Shown here: positions 17,436-26,106 of the stretch, piece by piece | Layout: every line of letters begins with the position of its first letter | Position numbering within the stretch: the first letter of the stretch is position 1 | NCBI RefSeq assembly: GCF_013408665.1 | Contig: NZ_JACCCL010000002.1 | Span: forward strand, 350,016 to 414,015 | Reading direction: 5' to 3' | Length of the DNA: 64,000 nt | Source: Sporosarcina sp. JAI121 | Lineage (GTDB): Bacteria; Bacillota; Bacilli; Bacillales_A; Planococcaceae | Program-made: the position numbers and the translations under genes | Notes under the pieces: generated by a model | Told to the model about the DNA's origin: nothing | The model's database searches: none | The model's input: the letters and a program-made list of their open reading frames with translations, nothing else

Positions 17436-18912
17436 TATTGTTGTAATGCCAATGGTCGTACCTTTATTGACAGGAATATTGCTCGTTTTTTTGAGGTCCC
17501 AAGTAAAAATCCAACAGTTGTTGAGCATTTTTTCAATCATAACAACCGCTGTAATCAGCGTTTATATTTTAAACCTCATTCAGGAGGACGGTGTTTTACG
17601 GATTGATTTTGGTGGATGGATGCCTCCGTATGGAATTTCGTTCGTCGCCGATTCATTTTCCGTCCTGCTCGTACTGACGACAGCGATTGTAACTGGAATT
17701 CTCTTAATCTATGCATTTTCATCCATTGGGCGGGCGCATGAGAATATGTTCTTTTATCCGTTCGTCTTTTTCCTCATTGCAGGTGTTAATGGGTCGTTCT
17801 TGACAGGTGACCTGTTTAACCTATTCGTCTGTTTTGAAGTGATGCTTTTATCTTCCTATGTGCTCATTACACTTGGGGGCAGGAAGGTCCAGCTCGTAGA
17901 ATCAATTAAGTATATTTCTATAAATGTATTGTCATCCTGGTTTTTCCTTGTTGGAATAGCCTACTTGTACGGTACGGTTGGTACGTTGAACATGGCGCAT
18001 CTTTCAGTGCGTATTGCCGAGGTCGGGCAAGGACCATTGCTGACGGTAATCAGTATCATCTTTCTCCTCGTCTTCAGTTTGAAGTCAGGTCTTCTCCTCT
18101 ACTTCTGGTTGCCGGGATCGTACAGCGCGCCGCCGACAGTGGTTGCGGCTTTGTTCGGAGCGCTGCTAACAAAGGTTGGTATCTATGCGATGTTCCGTGT
18201 GTTTACACTCATTTTTTATCACGAGCAGGGTGTTACGCATTTGCTGATCGGTATTATGGCAGCCCTTACGATGATCGGTGGAAGTATCGGTGCAATCGCC
18301 TATAATGACGTACGGCAGATTGTGTCTTATAACGTCGTCATTGCGGTCGGATTTATACTAGTAGGACTTGCCGTTTCAACGGAAATAGCGTTTCAAGGGT
18401 CAATTTATTATCTGATCCATGACATGATCATAAAAGCATTGCTGTTCCTAATTGCAGGAACGATGGTCTACTTGACCGGAACGGCAAGGATTGAGCAGAT
18501 GAGCGGATTGATTCGTAACTATCCATTGCTCGGCTGGCTGTTTTTCATTACAATGCTGTCACTTGCGGGGATACCTCCGCTGAGCGGCTTCATCGGGAAG
18601 GTCTATGTCGGACAGGGAGCGATTGAAGCAGGTTCATATCTTTTGCTGGCAATCGCCTTCCTGTCAAGTATTTTCGTTTTGTACTCGCTGCTACGCATTT
18701 TCATGAACTGCTTCTGGGGTGAGACGATTATTAATGAAGATGATGATGTCCCGCTTAAAAAGGGCATGCTTATTCCACTCGTCCTATTCGGTATACTGAC
18801 GATTGTGCTGGGAATAGGAGCGGAGGGGCTTGCGCCATATGTTACGGATGCAGCTCGCACACTGGCAAATCCTGAAATCTATATAGACGCGGTTTTGAAT
18901 GGCGAGGGTTAA
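17428..18912 (+). CDS. mrpD: Mrp Na+/H+ antiporter subunit D
   Basis: NuoM/NuoN-like antiporter subunit of 494 residues with about fourteen helices. Visible family segments are FNLFVCFEVMLLSSY, the FWLPGSYSAPPTVVAALF region and the paired HDMIIKALLFL. Charged residues in these helices form the proton path in homologues. The ATG at 17428 overlaps mrpC. Confidence 0.95.
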   Translation: MNNIVVMPMVVPLLTGILLVFLRSQVKIQQLLSIFSIITTAVISVYILNLIQEDGVLRIDFGGWMPPYGISFVADSFSVLLVLTTAIVTGILLIYAFSSIGRAHENMFFYPFVFFLIAGVNGSFLTGDLFNLFVCFEVMLLSSYVLITLGGRKVQLVESIKYISINVLSSWFFLVGIAYLYGTVGTLNMAHLSVRIAEVGQGPLLTVISIIFLLVFSLKSGLLLYFWLPGSYSAPPTVVAALFGALLTKVGIYAMFRVFTLIFYHEQGVTHLLIGIMAALTMIGGSIGAIAYNDVRQIVSYNVVIAVGFILVGLAVSTEIAFQGSIYYLIHDMIIKALLFLIAGTMVYLTGTARIEQMSGLIRNYPLLGWLFFITMLSLAGIPPLSGFIGKVYVGQGAIEAGSYLLLAIAFLSSIFVLYSLLRIFMNCFWGETIINEDDDVPLKKGMLIPLVLFGILTIVLGIGAEGLAPYVTDAARTLANPEIYIDAVLNGEG

Positions 18913-18960
18913 TCAGAGACAGTCCCACGTCCATTGACCGGAAAGAAGAGGTGAACGTTG

Positions 18961-19443
18961 ATGCCTGCACAGTTACTGTTAAATTTATTCATAGCTTTTC
19001 TTTGGATGCTCCTGATGGACGAAGATGAGCTGAAATTTACGACATTCTTTGCCGGCTTCCTTGTCGGGATTGGAATCATATTTTTCATGCACCGGTTTTT
19101 CGGAACGCAATTTTACTTGCGCCGTTTGTATGCAACAATCAAGTTGCTGTTCATCTTCATATCAGAGTTGACTAAATCGAGCATAGTCGTATTGGAACAA
19201 ATCCTCAGCCCGACATTGAAAATCAAACCGGGTATTTTCAAATATGAAACGGTTTTGGAAAGCGATTCGGAAGTGACCATGCTTTCACTGCTTCTGACAT
19301 TGACTCCAGGGTCAGTCGTCATGGAAGTGTCACCAGAGGGAAATGTTCTTTATATCCACGCGATGGACGTCGAACAATCCCGAGATGGACTTTTAATGCA
19401 GCTACATAATTTTGAAAAAGCGATCATGGAGGTGACCCGCTGA
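18961..19443 (+). CDS. mrpE: Mrp Na+/H+ antiporter subunit E
   Basis: Subunit of 160 residues with two or three N-terminal helices and a soluble C-terminal half carrying LLTLTPGSVVMEV, typical of MrpE. ATG 18961 follows AAGAGGTG by 7 nt; a TTG three bases earlier is less likely. It is 48 bp after mrpD, the only real gap in the operon, and its TGA shares an A with the mrpF start. Confidence 0.93.
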   Translation: MPAQLLLNLFIAFLWMLLMDEDELKFTTFFAGFLVGIGIIFFMHRFFGTQFYLRRLYATIKLLFIFISELTKSSIVVLEQILSPTLKIKPGIFKYETVLESDSEVTMLSLLLTLTPGSVVMEVSPEGNVLYIHAMDVEQSRDGLLMQLHNFEKAIMEVTR

Positions 19444-19727
19444 TGATTGAAATGATGCTTACAACTTCGCTTGTATTATTCTCAATAACGATTGCTATCG
19501 CCGTAATCCGGATCGTTCTCGGTCCATCGATGCCGGACCGTGTCATCGGGCTCGATATGATCGGTGTAAATCTGATTGCCACAATAGCAGTCATTTCAGT
19601 GATGATGAACACAAAAGCATTTTTGGAAGTCATTCTCATATTGGGGATTCTCTCGTTCATCGGAACAATTGCCTTCTCAAAATTCATCGAGAGGGGTGTT
19701 ATTGTTGAGCGTAAACACGATCGGTGA
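19443..19727 (+). CDS. mrpF: Mrp Na+/H+ antiporter subunit F
   Basis: Small subunit of 94 residues with three helices and the family motif GPSMPDRVIGLDM between the first two. In homologues it also supports bile-salt or cholate efflux. It overlaps mrpE by one base and mrpG by 23. Confidence 0.94.
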   Translation: MIEMMLTTSLVLFSITIAIAVIRIVLGPSMPDRVIGLDMIGVNLIATIAVISVMMNTKAFLEVILILGILSFIGTIAFSKFIERGVIVERKHDR

Positions 19728-20085
19728 ATTCATTGGGGCGTTTCTAATTTTGACGGGCGGGATTGCCAGTGTGATTAGTGTCTTCGGGCTTCTTCGGCTG
19801 CCTGATGTCTACACGCGATCCCATGCTGCAACGAAAAGTTCGACCCTCGCTGTATTGCTCACTTTGTCAGGTGCTTTCCTGTATTTTTTATTCACTCAAC
19901 ATTTTGTAAGTGTACGTCTGCTACTTGGGATTGTCTTCGTCTTTCTGACTGCGCCGGTTGCGGGACATGTAATTGTTAGGGCGGCTTACAGGTCGAACGT
20001 GAAACTGGCGGATATCTCCACTGAGGACGAATTGTATGAGGTTTTGCATAAGGAAAAAGTGGAAGAGGATGGAGCTGGCCGATAA
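19705..20085 (+). CDS. mrpG: Mrp Na+/H+ antiporter subunit G
   Basis: Last subunit, 126 residues, three helices with the hallmark GLLRLPDVYTRSHAATKSST. TTG 19705 was selected because GAGAGGGG lies 7 nt upstream; the frame is open to 19669 but that region has no ribosome site. A GC-rich hairpin just after the stop probably ends the operon. Confidence 0.93.
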   Translation: MSVNTIGEFIGAFLILTGGIASVISVFGLLRLPDVYTRSHAATKSSTLAVLLTLSGAFLYFLFTQHFVSVRLLLGIVFVFLTAPVAGHVIVRAAYRSNVKLADISTEDELYEVLHKEKVEEDGAGR

Positions 20086-20107
20086 CGGGCTGGCCCGTCC
20101 TCTTTTA
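20084..20107 (+). terminator. Probable terminator of the mrp operon
   Basis: ACGGG/CCCGT stem with CTGG loop immediately at the mrpG stop, followed by CCTCTTTTATTT. The stem is short, so efficiency is uncertain. Confidence 0.5.
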
Positions 20108-20262
20108 TTTGTTTATTTTGGTGGGGGAATGCGGTCGACCATATCCCAGCCTACACACAGACCCTTTAACATCAAAAGCGGAACGCCGATAATGGCGTTC
20201 GTAAATGCCCGATTGGCCACGTATTCTCTTGTTTTTATCAGAAGCAGTCTTAGTCAGATCAT

Positions 20263-20452
20263 CGATGGATGAATTTCATGAACCGCGCAATTTTCAGCAC
20301 TCCCAAAAGGACTAGCAACATGCCGGTTAAAATAGTAGCAGCAAACAAATACTGTGATTCATGCTCATTTACCAATAAAACCATAGCGACTGCCATTGCA
20401 TCGGTTGCAACGGAACTCATTTCTGGCCGTCCGCCGCCGAATCCGTATTAAC
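20263..20452 (-). pseudogene. Remnant of a SulP-family anion (sulfate) permease
   Basis: The minus strand between mrpG and cadC encodes an open fragment reading FGGGRPEMSSVATDAMAVAM then LFAATILTGMLLVLLGVLK and ends IARFMKFIHR before a TGA. This matches the SulP segment normally read as GGRPGMISAATGAMAL ... YLLAATILTGILQ ... GRFMRFIP. There is no start codon in frame upstream, the rest of the ~500-residue permease is missing, and the fragment stops at 20263. From there to 20107 a different minus frame stays open (FTNAIIGVPLLMLKG) but I do not recognise it. I interpret the region as a decayed gene. Confidence 0.6.
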
Positions 20453-20526
20453 CGTGCCGTACTATACCGGGAAACGGTAACTTCATTCCTATTGATAACG
20501 TAGAATTTCATCGATAAGAAAAATAT

Positions 20527-20542
20527 TCAAACAACCGTTTGA
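20527..20542. promoter_or_regulatory. CadC operator 1
   Basis: Perfect palindrome TCAAAC-AACC-GTTTGA just upstream of the cadC -35 box. It resembles the ArsR/SmtB CadC operator known from the staphylococcal cad operon. Confidence 0.6.
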
Positions 20543-20548
20543 TTAACC

Positions 20549-20577
20549 TTGCAACTTCAGAAAAACTTGCATATACT
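20549..20577 (+). promoter_or_regulatory. Promoter of cadC-cadA
   Basis: TTGCAA, 17-nt spacer and TATACT, giving a good sigma-A promoter 38 bp before cadC. It is flanked on both sides by CadC-type palindromes. Confidence 0.7.
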
Positions 20578-20585
20578 GAACACAA

Positions 20586-20601
20586 TCAAACAAATATTTG
20601 A
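20586..20601. promoter_or_regulatory. CadC operator 2
   Basis: Near-palindrome TCAAAC-AAAT-ATTTGA located between the -10 box and the cadC ribosome site, close to the expected transcription start. It would allow CadC to block RNA polymerase. Confidence 0.7.
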
Positions 20602-20614
20602 ATGAGGTGTAACC

Positions 20615-20983
20615 ATGACGATAAAAGAAGTATGTGAAGTGACAACGGTTCATGAAGAAGTTGTTGGCCGTGTGCGGAAAATGCTCCCTGACGTGGGTGC
20701 AACGGTCGGGATTTTCAAGGCGTTGGCTGATGAAACGAGATTGAAAATCGCTTTTTCGCTGACCATAGAAGAAGAAATGTGTGTCTGTGATGTTGCAGCT
20801 GTAATCGGTTCTTCGGTTGCAACCGCCTCCCATCACTTGCGTTATTTGCGGGAGCAAGCACTTGCCACCTCCCGGAAAAAAGGGAAAATGGTATACTATT
20901 CGCTCGCGGATAATCACGTTCACCAGCTAGTGAAGGTTGCGCATGAGCATACGATAGAAGGTGTTGAAAATGGCAACGGTTGA
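20615..20983 (+). CDS. cadC: Cd(II)/Pb(II)/Zn(II)-responsive repressor CadC (ArsR/SmtB family)
   Basis: Winged-helix metal sensor of 122 residues. The alpha4 metal site appears as MCVCDV (Cys56 and Cys58) with Cys7 near the N-terminus. The alpha5 site is visible as DNHVHQL followed by AHEHTIE. The recognition helix is around SVATASHHLRYLRE. Metal binding releases the operator. It is transcribed with cadA, whose start overlaps its 3' end. Confidence 0.92.
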   Translation: MTIKEVCEVTTVHEEVVGRVRKMLPDVGATVGIFKALADETRLKIAFSLTIEEEMCVCDVAAVIGSSVATASHHLRYLREQALATSRKKGKMVYYSLADNHVHQLVKVAHEHTIEGVENGNG

Positions 20984-23078
20984 AAAGAAGGAGTATCGAT
21001 TGGAGAATTTAACATGCGCAAGTTGTGCGATGAAATTCGAGAATAACGTCAAAAGTCTGCCATCTGTCCAGGACGCGCAAGTAAACTTTGGTGCATCCAA
21101 ATTAGCATTCAGCGGCTGTGCAACTGTGGAAGACCTGGAAGCAGCCGGCGCTTTTGACGGCATTAAAGTCATTCCGCTTCAGGGTAAGAAAACTGAGCCT
21201 AAGACGCCTTTCTTTAGACGCAAGGAAAATCTTGTGACAATTTTTTCGCTAATGTTCTTACTGATAGGAATGGCTGTATCATTTCGCTATGCAGAGACGC
21301 ATCCGGCGGCAATCGTTCTTTTCGCCATCGCCATTGTGATTGGTGGAACAGGCATCTTTAAGACAGGTTTACGAAACCTAGTGCGGTTCGAATTCGATAT
21401 GAAAACACTGATGACAATCGCCATCATCGGGGCGGCAATCATTGGAGAATGGCGTGAAGGTGCTGTCGTTGTCTTCCTGTTTGCGGTCAGTGAAGCATTA
21501 GAAGCCTACTCAATGAATAAAGCGCGCCAGTCCATTCAGAAACTGATGGATATTGCTCCTCCATCCGCCATAGTGAAACGCGGGGAAGAGTTTGTGGAAC
21601 TACCGACAGAAGATATAATTGTCGGTGATATCCTCATCGTGAAACCAGGGCAGAAAATCGCCATGGACGGCGCTGTACTAACGGGGACCTCCACGGTGAA
21701 CCAGGCGGCAATTACAGGTGAATCGACTCCCGTTCTGAAAAAGTCGGGCGATGATGTATTCGCTGGGACGCTTAATGAAGAGGGAGCACTGGAAGTGACG
21801 GTTACGAAGCTTGTCGGCGATACGACAATTGCGAAAATCATCCATCTCGTGGAAGAGGCACAGGCCGAAAAAGCGCCGTCGCAAAAGTTCGTCGATAAAT
21901 TCGCTAAGTATTACACGCCAATCATTATTGTGATTGCGATTCTTGTGGCCATCGTTCCACCGCTGCTCGGCGGGGAGTGGCATATATGGGTCTATCAAGG
22001 CCTTGCTGTACTCGTCGTCGGTTGTCCATGTGCACTGGTCGTATCCACGCCAGTTGCGATTGTCACGGCGATTGGAAACGCAGCACGTCAAGGAGTGCTT
22101 ATCAAAGGTGGCATCCATCTTGAAGAAACAGGGCGGCTTAACGTTGTCGCTTTCGATAAAACGGGAACATTGACGAAAGGGTATCCGGAAGTGACGGATT
22201 TTATCGTCCATGAAACTGCAAATCAAAAACAATTACTGAGCGCGATTGCGGCCGTCGAATCGATGTCACAGCATCCGCTGGCGAAAGCGGTCGTCGATTA
22301 CGCCCGTGAAAACGGGGCGCAGAAAATCGATGTGACCAATTTCCAATCGGTTACCGGAAAGGGCGCCTACGCTGAAATTGATGGTGTGACAACTTATATC
22401 GGCAGCCTTAGCTGGGCGGGGGAATTATCTTCATTGCCGGAAATGATGTTGCAAAAAGCGGCAAGTCTTCAACGGCAAGGGAAGTCAGTCATGGCGATCG
22501 TCACTGGTGAAAGTTTCAGTGGATTGCTTGCCGTAGCAGATCCGGTCCGTGGGGAAAGTCGTAAAGTCCTGCAACAATTGAATAGCATCGGTATCCGTCA
22601 TACGGTCATGTTGACAGGCGATCACCAAGTGACGGCGGAAGCGATTGCTGGTGAGCTGGGTGTTACGGATGTACGCGCCGGTTTAATGCCTGAAGATAAA
22701 TTGATGGCCATAAAACAATTGAACGACCAATATGGCCGTGTCGCCATGGTTGGTGACGGCATCAATGATGCACCTGCCTTAGCTGCTGCGTCCGTCGGGA
22801 TTGCGATGGGTGGAGCAGGCACGGATGCAGCATTGGAAACGGCAGATATTGCATTGATGGCGGATGATTTAGGAAAACTGCCTTATACAATAAAATTAAG
22901 CCGAAAAACGTTGCGAATCATCAAAGAAAACATTATGTTTGCATTAGGTTTAAAAATTATAGCGCTGCTTCTGATCATTCCCGGCTGGCTGACATTATGG
23001 ATTGCCATCTTTGCGGACATGGGCGCAACGCTGCTTGTCGTGCTGAACTCACTACGGCTGTTGCGCATTCATAAGTAA
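20970..23078 (+). CDS. cadA: Cadmium/zinc/lead-exporting P1B-type ATPase
   Basis: Membrane ATPase of 702 residues that expels soft divalent metals. It has one N-terminal heavy-metal domain (CASC at residues 16-19). The CPC membrane motif is at 352-354 and the phosphorylated aspartate in DKTGT at about 396. The hinge [10 protein letters not shown] lies toward the C-terminus. ATG 20970 has AGAAGGTG 6 nt upstream and overlaps cadC by 14 bp. Regulation by CadC at the flanked promoter is strongly indicated. Confidence 0.93.
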   Translation: MATVEKKEYRLENLTCASCAMKFENNVKSLPSVQDAQVNFGASKLAFSGCATVEDLEAAGAFDGIKVIPLQGKKTEPKTPFFRRKENLVTIFSLMFLLIGMAVSFRYAETHPAAIVLFAIAIVIGGTGIFKTGLRNLVRFEFDMKTLMTIAIIGAAIIGEWREGAVVVFLFAVSEALEAYSMNKARQSIQKLMDIAPPSAIVKRGEEFVELPTEDIIVGDILIVKPGQKIAMDGAVLTGTSTVNQAAITGESTPVLKKSGDDVFAGTLNEEGALEVTVTKLVGDTTIAKIIHLVEEAQAEKAPSQKFVDKFAKYYTPIIIVIAILVAIVPPLLGGEWHIWVYQGLAVLVVGCPCALVVSTPVAIVTAIGNAARQGVLIKGGIHLEETGRLNVVAFDKTGTLTKGYPEVTDFIVHETANQKQLLSAIAAVESMSQHPLAKAVVDYARENGAQKIDVTNFQSVTGKGAYAEIDGVTTYIGSLSWAGELSSLPEMMLQKAASLQRQGKSVMAIVTGESFSGLLAVADPVRGESRKVLQQLNSIGIRHTVMLTGDHQVTAEAIAGELGVTDVRAGLMPEDKLMAIKQLNDQYGRVAMVGDGINDAPALAAASVGIAMGGAGTDAALETADIALMADDLGKLPYTIKLSRKTLRIIKENIMFALGLKIIALLLIIPGWLTLWIAIFADMGATLLVVLNSLRLLRIHK

Positions 23079-23105
23079 GCAGTTTTTATACGGAGGCGAA
23101 TTCTG

Positions 23106-24218
23106 ATGCATTTACAGGAATGGACAATGGAAGAGCAGGAACAGCTCATTCATTTCATGACAACGAATACATGGCCTTACCATGGCAACTCCGACCCCGG
23201 TCGCCATCTCATCGAGAAAGCGATTGAAGAAGGCGGTTATGGGTCGGATGAAGTGAAGACGTTCTGGGTGGAAAATGACGACAAAGCAAAAGTGGGCATT
23301 GTGAAAATTTATGATTTGCAAGATGCCATTCCATTATTCGACCTACGGATTGCGGATATGTCCAGAGGAAACGGCTACGGTCCGAAAGCACTGCGGCTTG
23401 TGGCTGAATATGTATTCGGTTTGTCCGGCAATAAAATCCGTCTTGAAGGTCATACGAGGCAGGACAATCTGGCGATGCGAAAAACATTCGAACGTGCGGG
23501 TTTTGTCAAAGAGGCGCATCTTCGAAAAGCATGGTTTTCGCCAAAAGAGAATTCGTATTATGACGCAGTGACTTACGGTATTACTCGGGAAGACTTTATG
23601 GCGGGTACAACAACACCTGTCATTTGGGAAGATGGGGAAAAGCAACGGGACTCTGCAAGGTCCCCGCGTATACCGGAATTTTCGAATACATTCGAATCGG
23701 AGAGACTAGTTATCCGGGCGCCGGAACTTGGCGATGCATTGGATGCTTGGAATGCAATCCGTGACTCGCTGCCCGCTCTGCGAAAGTGGATGCCGTGGGC
23801 ACAACCGGACCCTGAGTTACACATGACGGAAGAGAGTTTGCGAAAAGCGGTGGCAAATTTCATCACTCGTGATGACTTGCGCTTTCATCTTTATCAAAAA
23901 GAGAGTGGGAAATTCATCGGTTCGTCGGGTCTTCATCGAATCGATTGGTCGATTCCGAAGTTTGAAATCGGCTATTGGCTTGCTACGGAATTTGAAGGTC
24001 AAGGCTATATGACGGAAGCCGTGAAACGGATTGAACAATTTGCATTCGAGGAACTAGGAGCACGCAGAGTGGAAATTCGTTGTGACGAAGAAAATATGAA
24101 GAGCCGCAGTGTCGCGGAACGTGCAGGTTTCACGCTGGAAGGGGTTTTAAAACAAGATTCCTTATCACCCGACGGTAATATTTTACGAAATACATGTATC
24201 TATGCGAAAATAGACTAA
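23106..24218 (+). CDS. Tandem GNAT acetyltransferase (two fused GNAT domains)
   Basis: A 370-residue protein made of two complete GNAT domains. The first (about 1-165) has the acetyl-CoA loop SRGNGYGPKALR and ends with an AERAGF-like RKTFERAGFVKEA. The second (about 195-370) resembles the RimJ/RimL ribosomal-protein acetyltransferase group with FESERLVIR, EFEGQGYMTEAV and AERAGFTLEGV. Substrates are unknown. It starts 28 bp after cadA with a GGAGGCG ribosome site, so it may be co-transcribed. Both domains keep their CoA-binding loops. Confidence 0.8.
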   Translation: MHLQEWTMEEQEQLIHFMTTNTWPYHGNSDPGRHLIEKAIEEGGYGSDEVKTFWVENDDKAKVGIVKIYDLQDAIPLFDLRIADMSRGNGYGPKALRLVAEYVFGLSGNKIRLEGHTRQDNLAMRKTFERAGFVKEAHLRKAWFSPKENSYYDAVTYGITREDFMAGTTTPVIWEDGEKQRDSARSPRIPEFSNTFESERLVIRAPELGDALDAWNAIRDSLPALRKWMPWAQPDPELHMTEESLRKAVANFITRDDLRFHLYQKESGKFIGSSGLHRIDWSIPKFEIGYWLATEFEGQGYMTEAVKRIEQFAFEELGARRVEIRCDEENMKSRSVAERAGFTLEGVLKQDSLSPDGNILRNTCIYAKID

Positions 24219-24220
24219 TG

Positions 24221-24297
24221 AAAAGCGGAAGGCGCCGTTTAGCCCCGAAAAGTAGGCGGGATGTAGTTCAATCCCGCCCTACTGGAAGGCTTGAAGT
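24221..24297. repeat. Structured repeat, copy B (77-bp unit)
   Basis: Begins AAAAGCGGAAGGCGCC and contains the hairpin GGCGGGAT-(GTAGTTCA)-ATCCCGCC at 24255-24278. It is about 85% identical to copy C, which starts 147 bp later. It shares the AGTTCA loop with copy A near 12.1 kb. No coding potential. Confidence 0.7.
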
Positions 24298-24367
24298 TAA
24301 AGGCGTTCTTTGCCTTTATCAGCAAGACTGAAGCGACTCGAGGGGCTGGCGCCTGTAGCTAGACAAG

Positions 24368-24444
24368 AAAAGCGGAAGGCGCCGATTAGCCCCGAAAAGT
24401 AGCCGGGATAAAGTTCAATCCCGCCCCGCTGGAAGGCTTGAAAC
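24368..24444. repeat. Structured repeat, copy C (77-bp unit)
   Basis: Second direct copy of the unit at 24221. Its hairpin is GGGAT-(AAAGTTCA)-ATCCC (24405-24422). The 70 bp between the copies contain CTGGCGCC and AGCGACTCGAGGGG, pieces of the same GGCGCC-rich repeat type that recur in other intergenic spaces of the window. Confidence 0.7.
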
Positions 24445-24446
24445 TG

Positions 24447-24480
24447 AAAAGGGATGCCGACATTCGTCGACATCCCTTTC
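24447..24480 (-). terminator. Terminator of the Lmo0937-family gene
   Basis: On the minus strand AAAGGGATG and GTCG pair with CGAC and CATCCCTTT, followed by a T-rich tail. It lies directly after the stop codon. Confidence 0.65.
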
Positions 24481-24481
24481 G

Positions 24482-24637
24482 TTACACGCTCCGTCTTCCG
24501 GTCACAATGTTGATAATAAATACGATAACTGCGATGACTAGAAGAATGTGGATTAGCCCTCCACCTATTTTGAAAACTAGTCCTAATAACCAAAATACGA
24601 ATAGTGCTACAATGAGTAGCCATAGAATTCGGCCCAT
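24482..24637 (-). CDS. Lmo0937 family small membrane protein
   Basis: A 51-residue protein beginning MGRILWLLIVALFVFWLLG and ending IVTGRRSV. Two hydrophobic helices are separated by a KIGGGLIH turn, the pattern of the Lmo0937 family in Bacillales. Function unknown. The start has AAAGGGGTG 7 nt upstream. It is monocistronic and read against its neighbours. Confidence 0.85.
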   Translation of the reverse strand: MGRILWLLIVALFVFWLLGLVFKIGGGLIHILLVIAVIVFIINIVTGRRSV

Positions 24638-24758
24638 GTGATTCACCCCTTTATTAATCTACTCTGAATTTACCCCGTCTATGGATTAGGTAAACATGGA
24701 ATTCTAGAATTGGAGTAATTGGGGAAGAGTTCGGGCATACATACTGGAGGCGGTACGA

Positions 24759-25196
24759 TTGGCAACACCAGGTATGGAAGACTATCTTGAACAGATTTAT
24801 TTGCATATCGAAGCGAAGGGCGTTGCGCGTGTATCAGATGTTGCGGAAACATTGGCGGTCCTCCCTTCATCCGTCACGAAAATGGCGCAGCGTCTTGATA
24901 GAGAAGGTTATATTGTCTACGAACGCTACAAAGGTCTGGAATTGACGGAAAAAGGCTCTAAATTCGGGAAAAAGCTTGTCCGGCGCCATGTGCTTCTGGA
25001 ACAGTTTCTACGAATCATCGGAGTTGATGAGGAAAATATTTATGGCGACGTGGAAGGGATTGAACACCATCTGAGTTGGAATGCGATGGATCGAATAACC
25101 GATCTTGTCGAAGCGATGGAACAAGACGATGTGTTTGTCAAAAAATTACGGGTAATGGATCAGGAGAAAGAGGTAGATAAAAATGGAACGACTTAA
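24759..25196 (+). CDS. mntR: Manganese-responsive transcriptional regulator MntR (DtxR family)
   Basis: DtxR-family repressor of 145 residues that senses Mn(II) and represses manganese uptake. The metal ligands known in Bacillus MntR are in place: Asp8 and Glu11 in MEDYLE, and the later H77 and GIEHHL group. The winged helix includes [13 protein letters not shown]. The start is TTG 24759 behind GGAGGCGG. The gene overlaps cvfB by 14 bp. No transporter gene adjoins it. Confidence 0.95.
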   Translation: MATPGMEDYLEQIYLHIEAKGVARVSDVAETLAVLPSSVTKMAQRLDREGYIVYERYKGLELTEKGSKFGKKLVRRHVLLEQFLRIIGVDEENIYGDVEGIEHHLSWNAMDRITDLVEAMEQDDVFVKKLRVMDQEKEVDKNGTT

Positions 25197-26040
25197 ATCA
25201 GGCTATACAGCTGAATTGGAAGTATTGGAGCAAGACGGTTCAAGATGGGCATTGGATGGCGATGGCGATCATATTATGATGAACGCATCCGATGCAGATG
25301 AAAATATTCAATCTGGGGATATGGTCAACGTCTTCCTTTATACGAACAGGCGCGGAGAGCTCACTGCGACGATGCAGATTCCGAATATGACTGCCGAGAC
25401 ATTTGGCTGGGCACGCGTAATCCGTGTGGATGATCATGAAGGCGTCTACGTGGATATTGGTTCATCAATCGAAGTACTTGTGAATAAGAATGATATGCCG
25501 AAAGTGCGTGCGCTTTGGCCGAAGACGGACGACGCGCTATATATGACGCTGCGGATGGATTTAGGCGGTACGATTTTCGGCAGACTCGCAACAGAAGAAC
25601 GGGTAATGGAACAAATTATCGAAGCACCGACATCCCTCTTTAATAAGGACATAAAGGCCCGAGCTTACCGATTGCTGCCAGTCGGTTCATTTCTGCTCAG
25701 TGTCCCGGAAAATTACCGTATTTTCATTCACAATACGGAACAGGCTCGGGAACCTCGTTTAGGCCAGGAATTGAATGTGCGCATTATTGGCGTCCGTGAT
25801 GATGGAACGCTGAATGGATCGATGCTGCCACGCAAGGAAGAGCGACTGGGGGACGATGCAGAAACGATTCTCCGTTACTTGAACGATGTTGGAGGGCGGA
25901 TGGCGTTTACTGATAAATCGACGCCTGAAGAGATAAAAGAAATGTTTAACTTAAGCAAAGCGTCCTTTAAACGTGCACTCGGCAAACTTATGAAAGAGGG
26001 CAGAATTGAACAGGGCGATGGTTGGACCATCCTGAAATGA
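25183..26040 (+). CDS. cvfB: S1 RNA-binding domain protein CvfB (YitL-like)
   Basis: Cytosolic RNA-binding protein of 285 residues. It has tandem S1-like beta domains (one near residues 70-130 with [14 protein letters not shown], another near 145-210). A C-terminal winged helix includes [18 protein letters not shown]. CvfB affects virulence gene expression in Staphylococcus; in Bacillus the role is less defined. Translational coupling with mntR is evident from the overlap. Confidence 0.88.
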   Translation: MERLKSGYTAELEVLEQDGSRWALDGDGDHIMMNASDADENIQSGDMVNVFLYTNRRGELTATMQIPNMTAETFGWARVIRVDDHEGVYVDIGSSIEVLVNKNDMPKVRALWPKTDDALYMTLRMDLGGTIFGRLATEERVMEQIIEAPTSLFNKDIKARAYRLLPVGSFLLSVPENYRIFIHNTEQAREPRLGQELNVRIIGVRDDGTLNGSMLPRKEERLGDDAETILRYLNDVGGRMAFTDKSTPEEIKEMFNLSKASFKRALGKLMKEGRIEQGDGWTILK

Positions 26041-26106
26041 TACTTGAACGAGGGAACTTTTCTGACTGCGAATCGTATTAATTCGTATAAAGAAGGAGTG
26101 AATATC

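Noticed and set aside
24221..24444. Direct repeats as a CRISPR array
   Set aside because: Only two units, each 77 bp and containing hairpins, with no regular spacers or cas genes.
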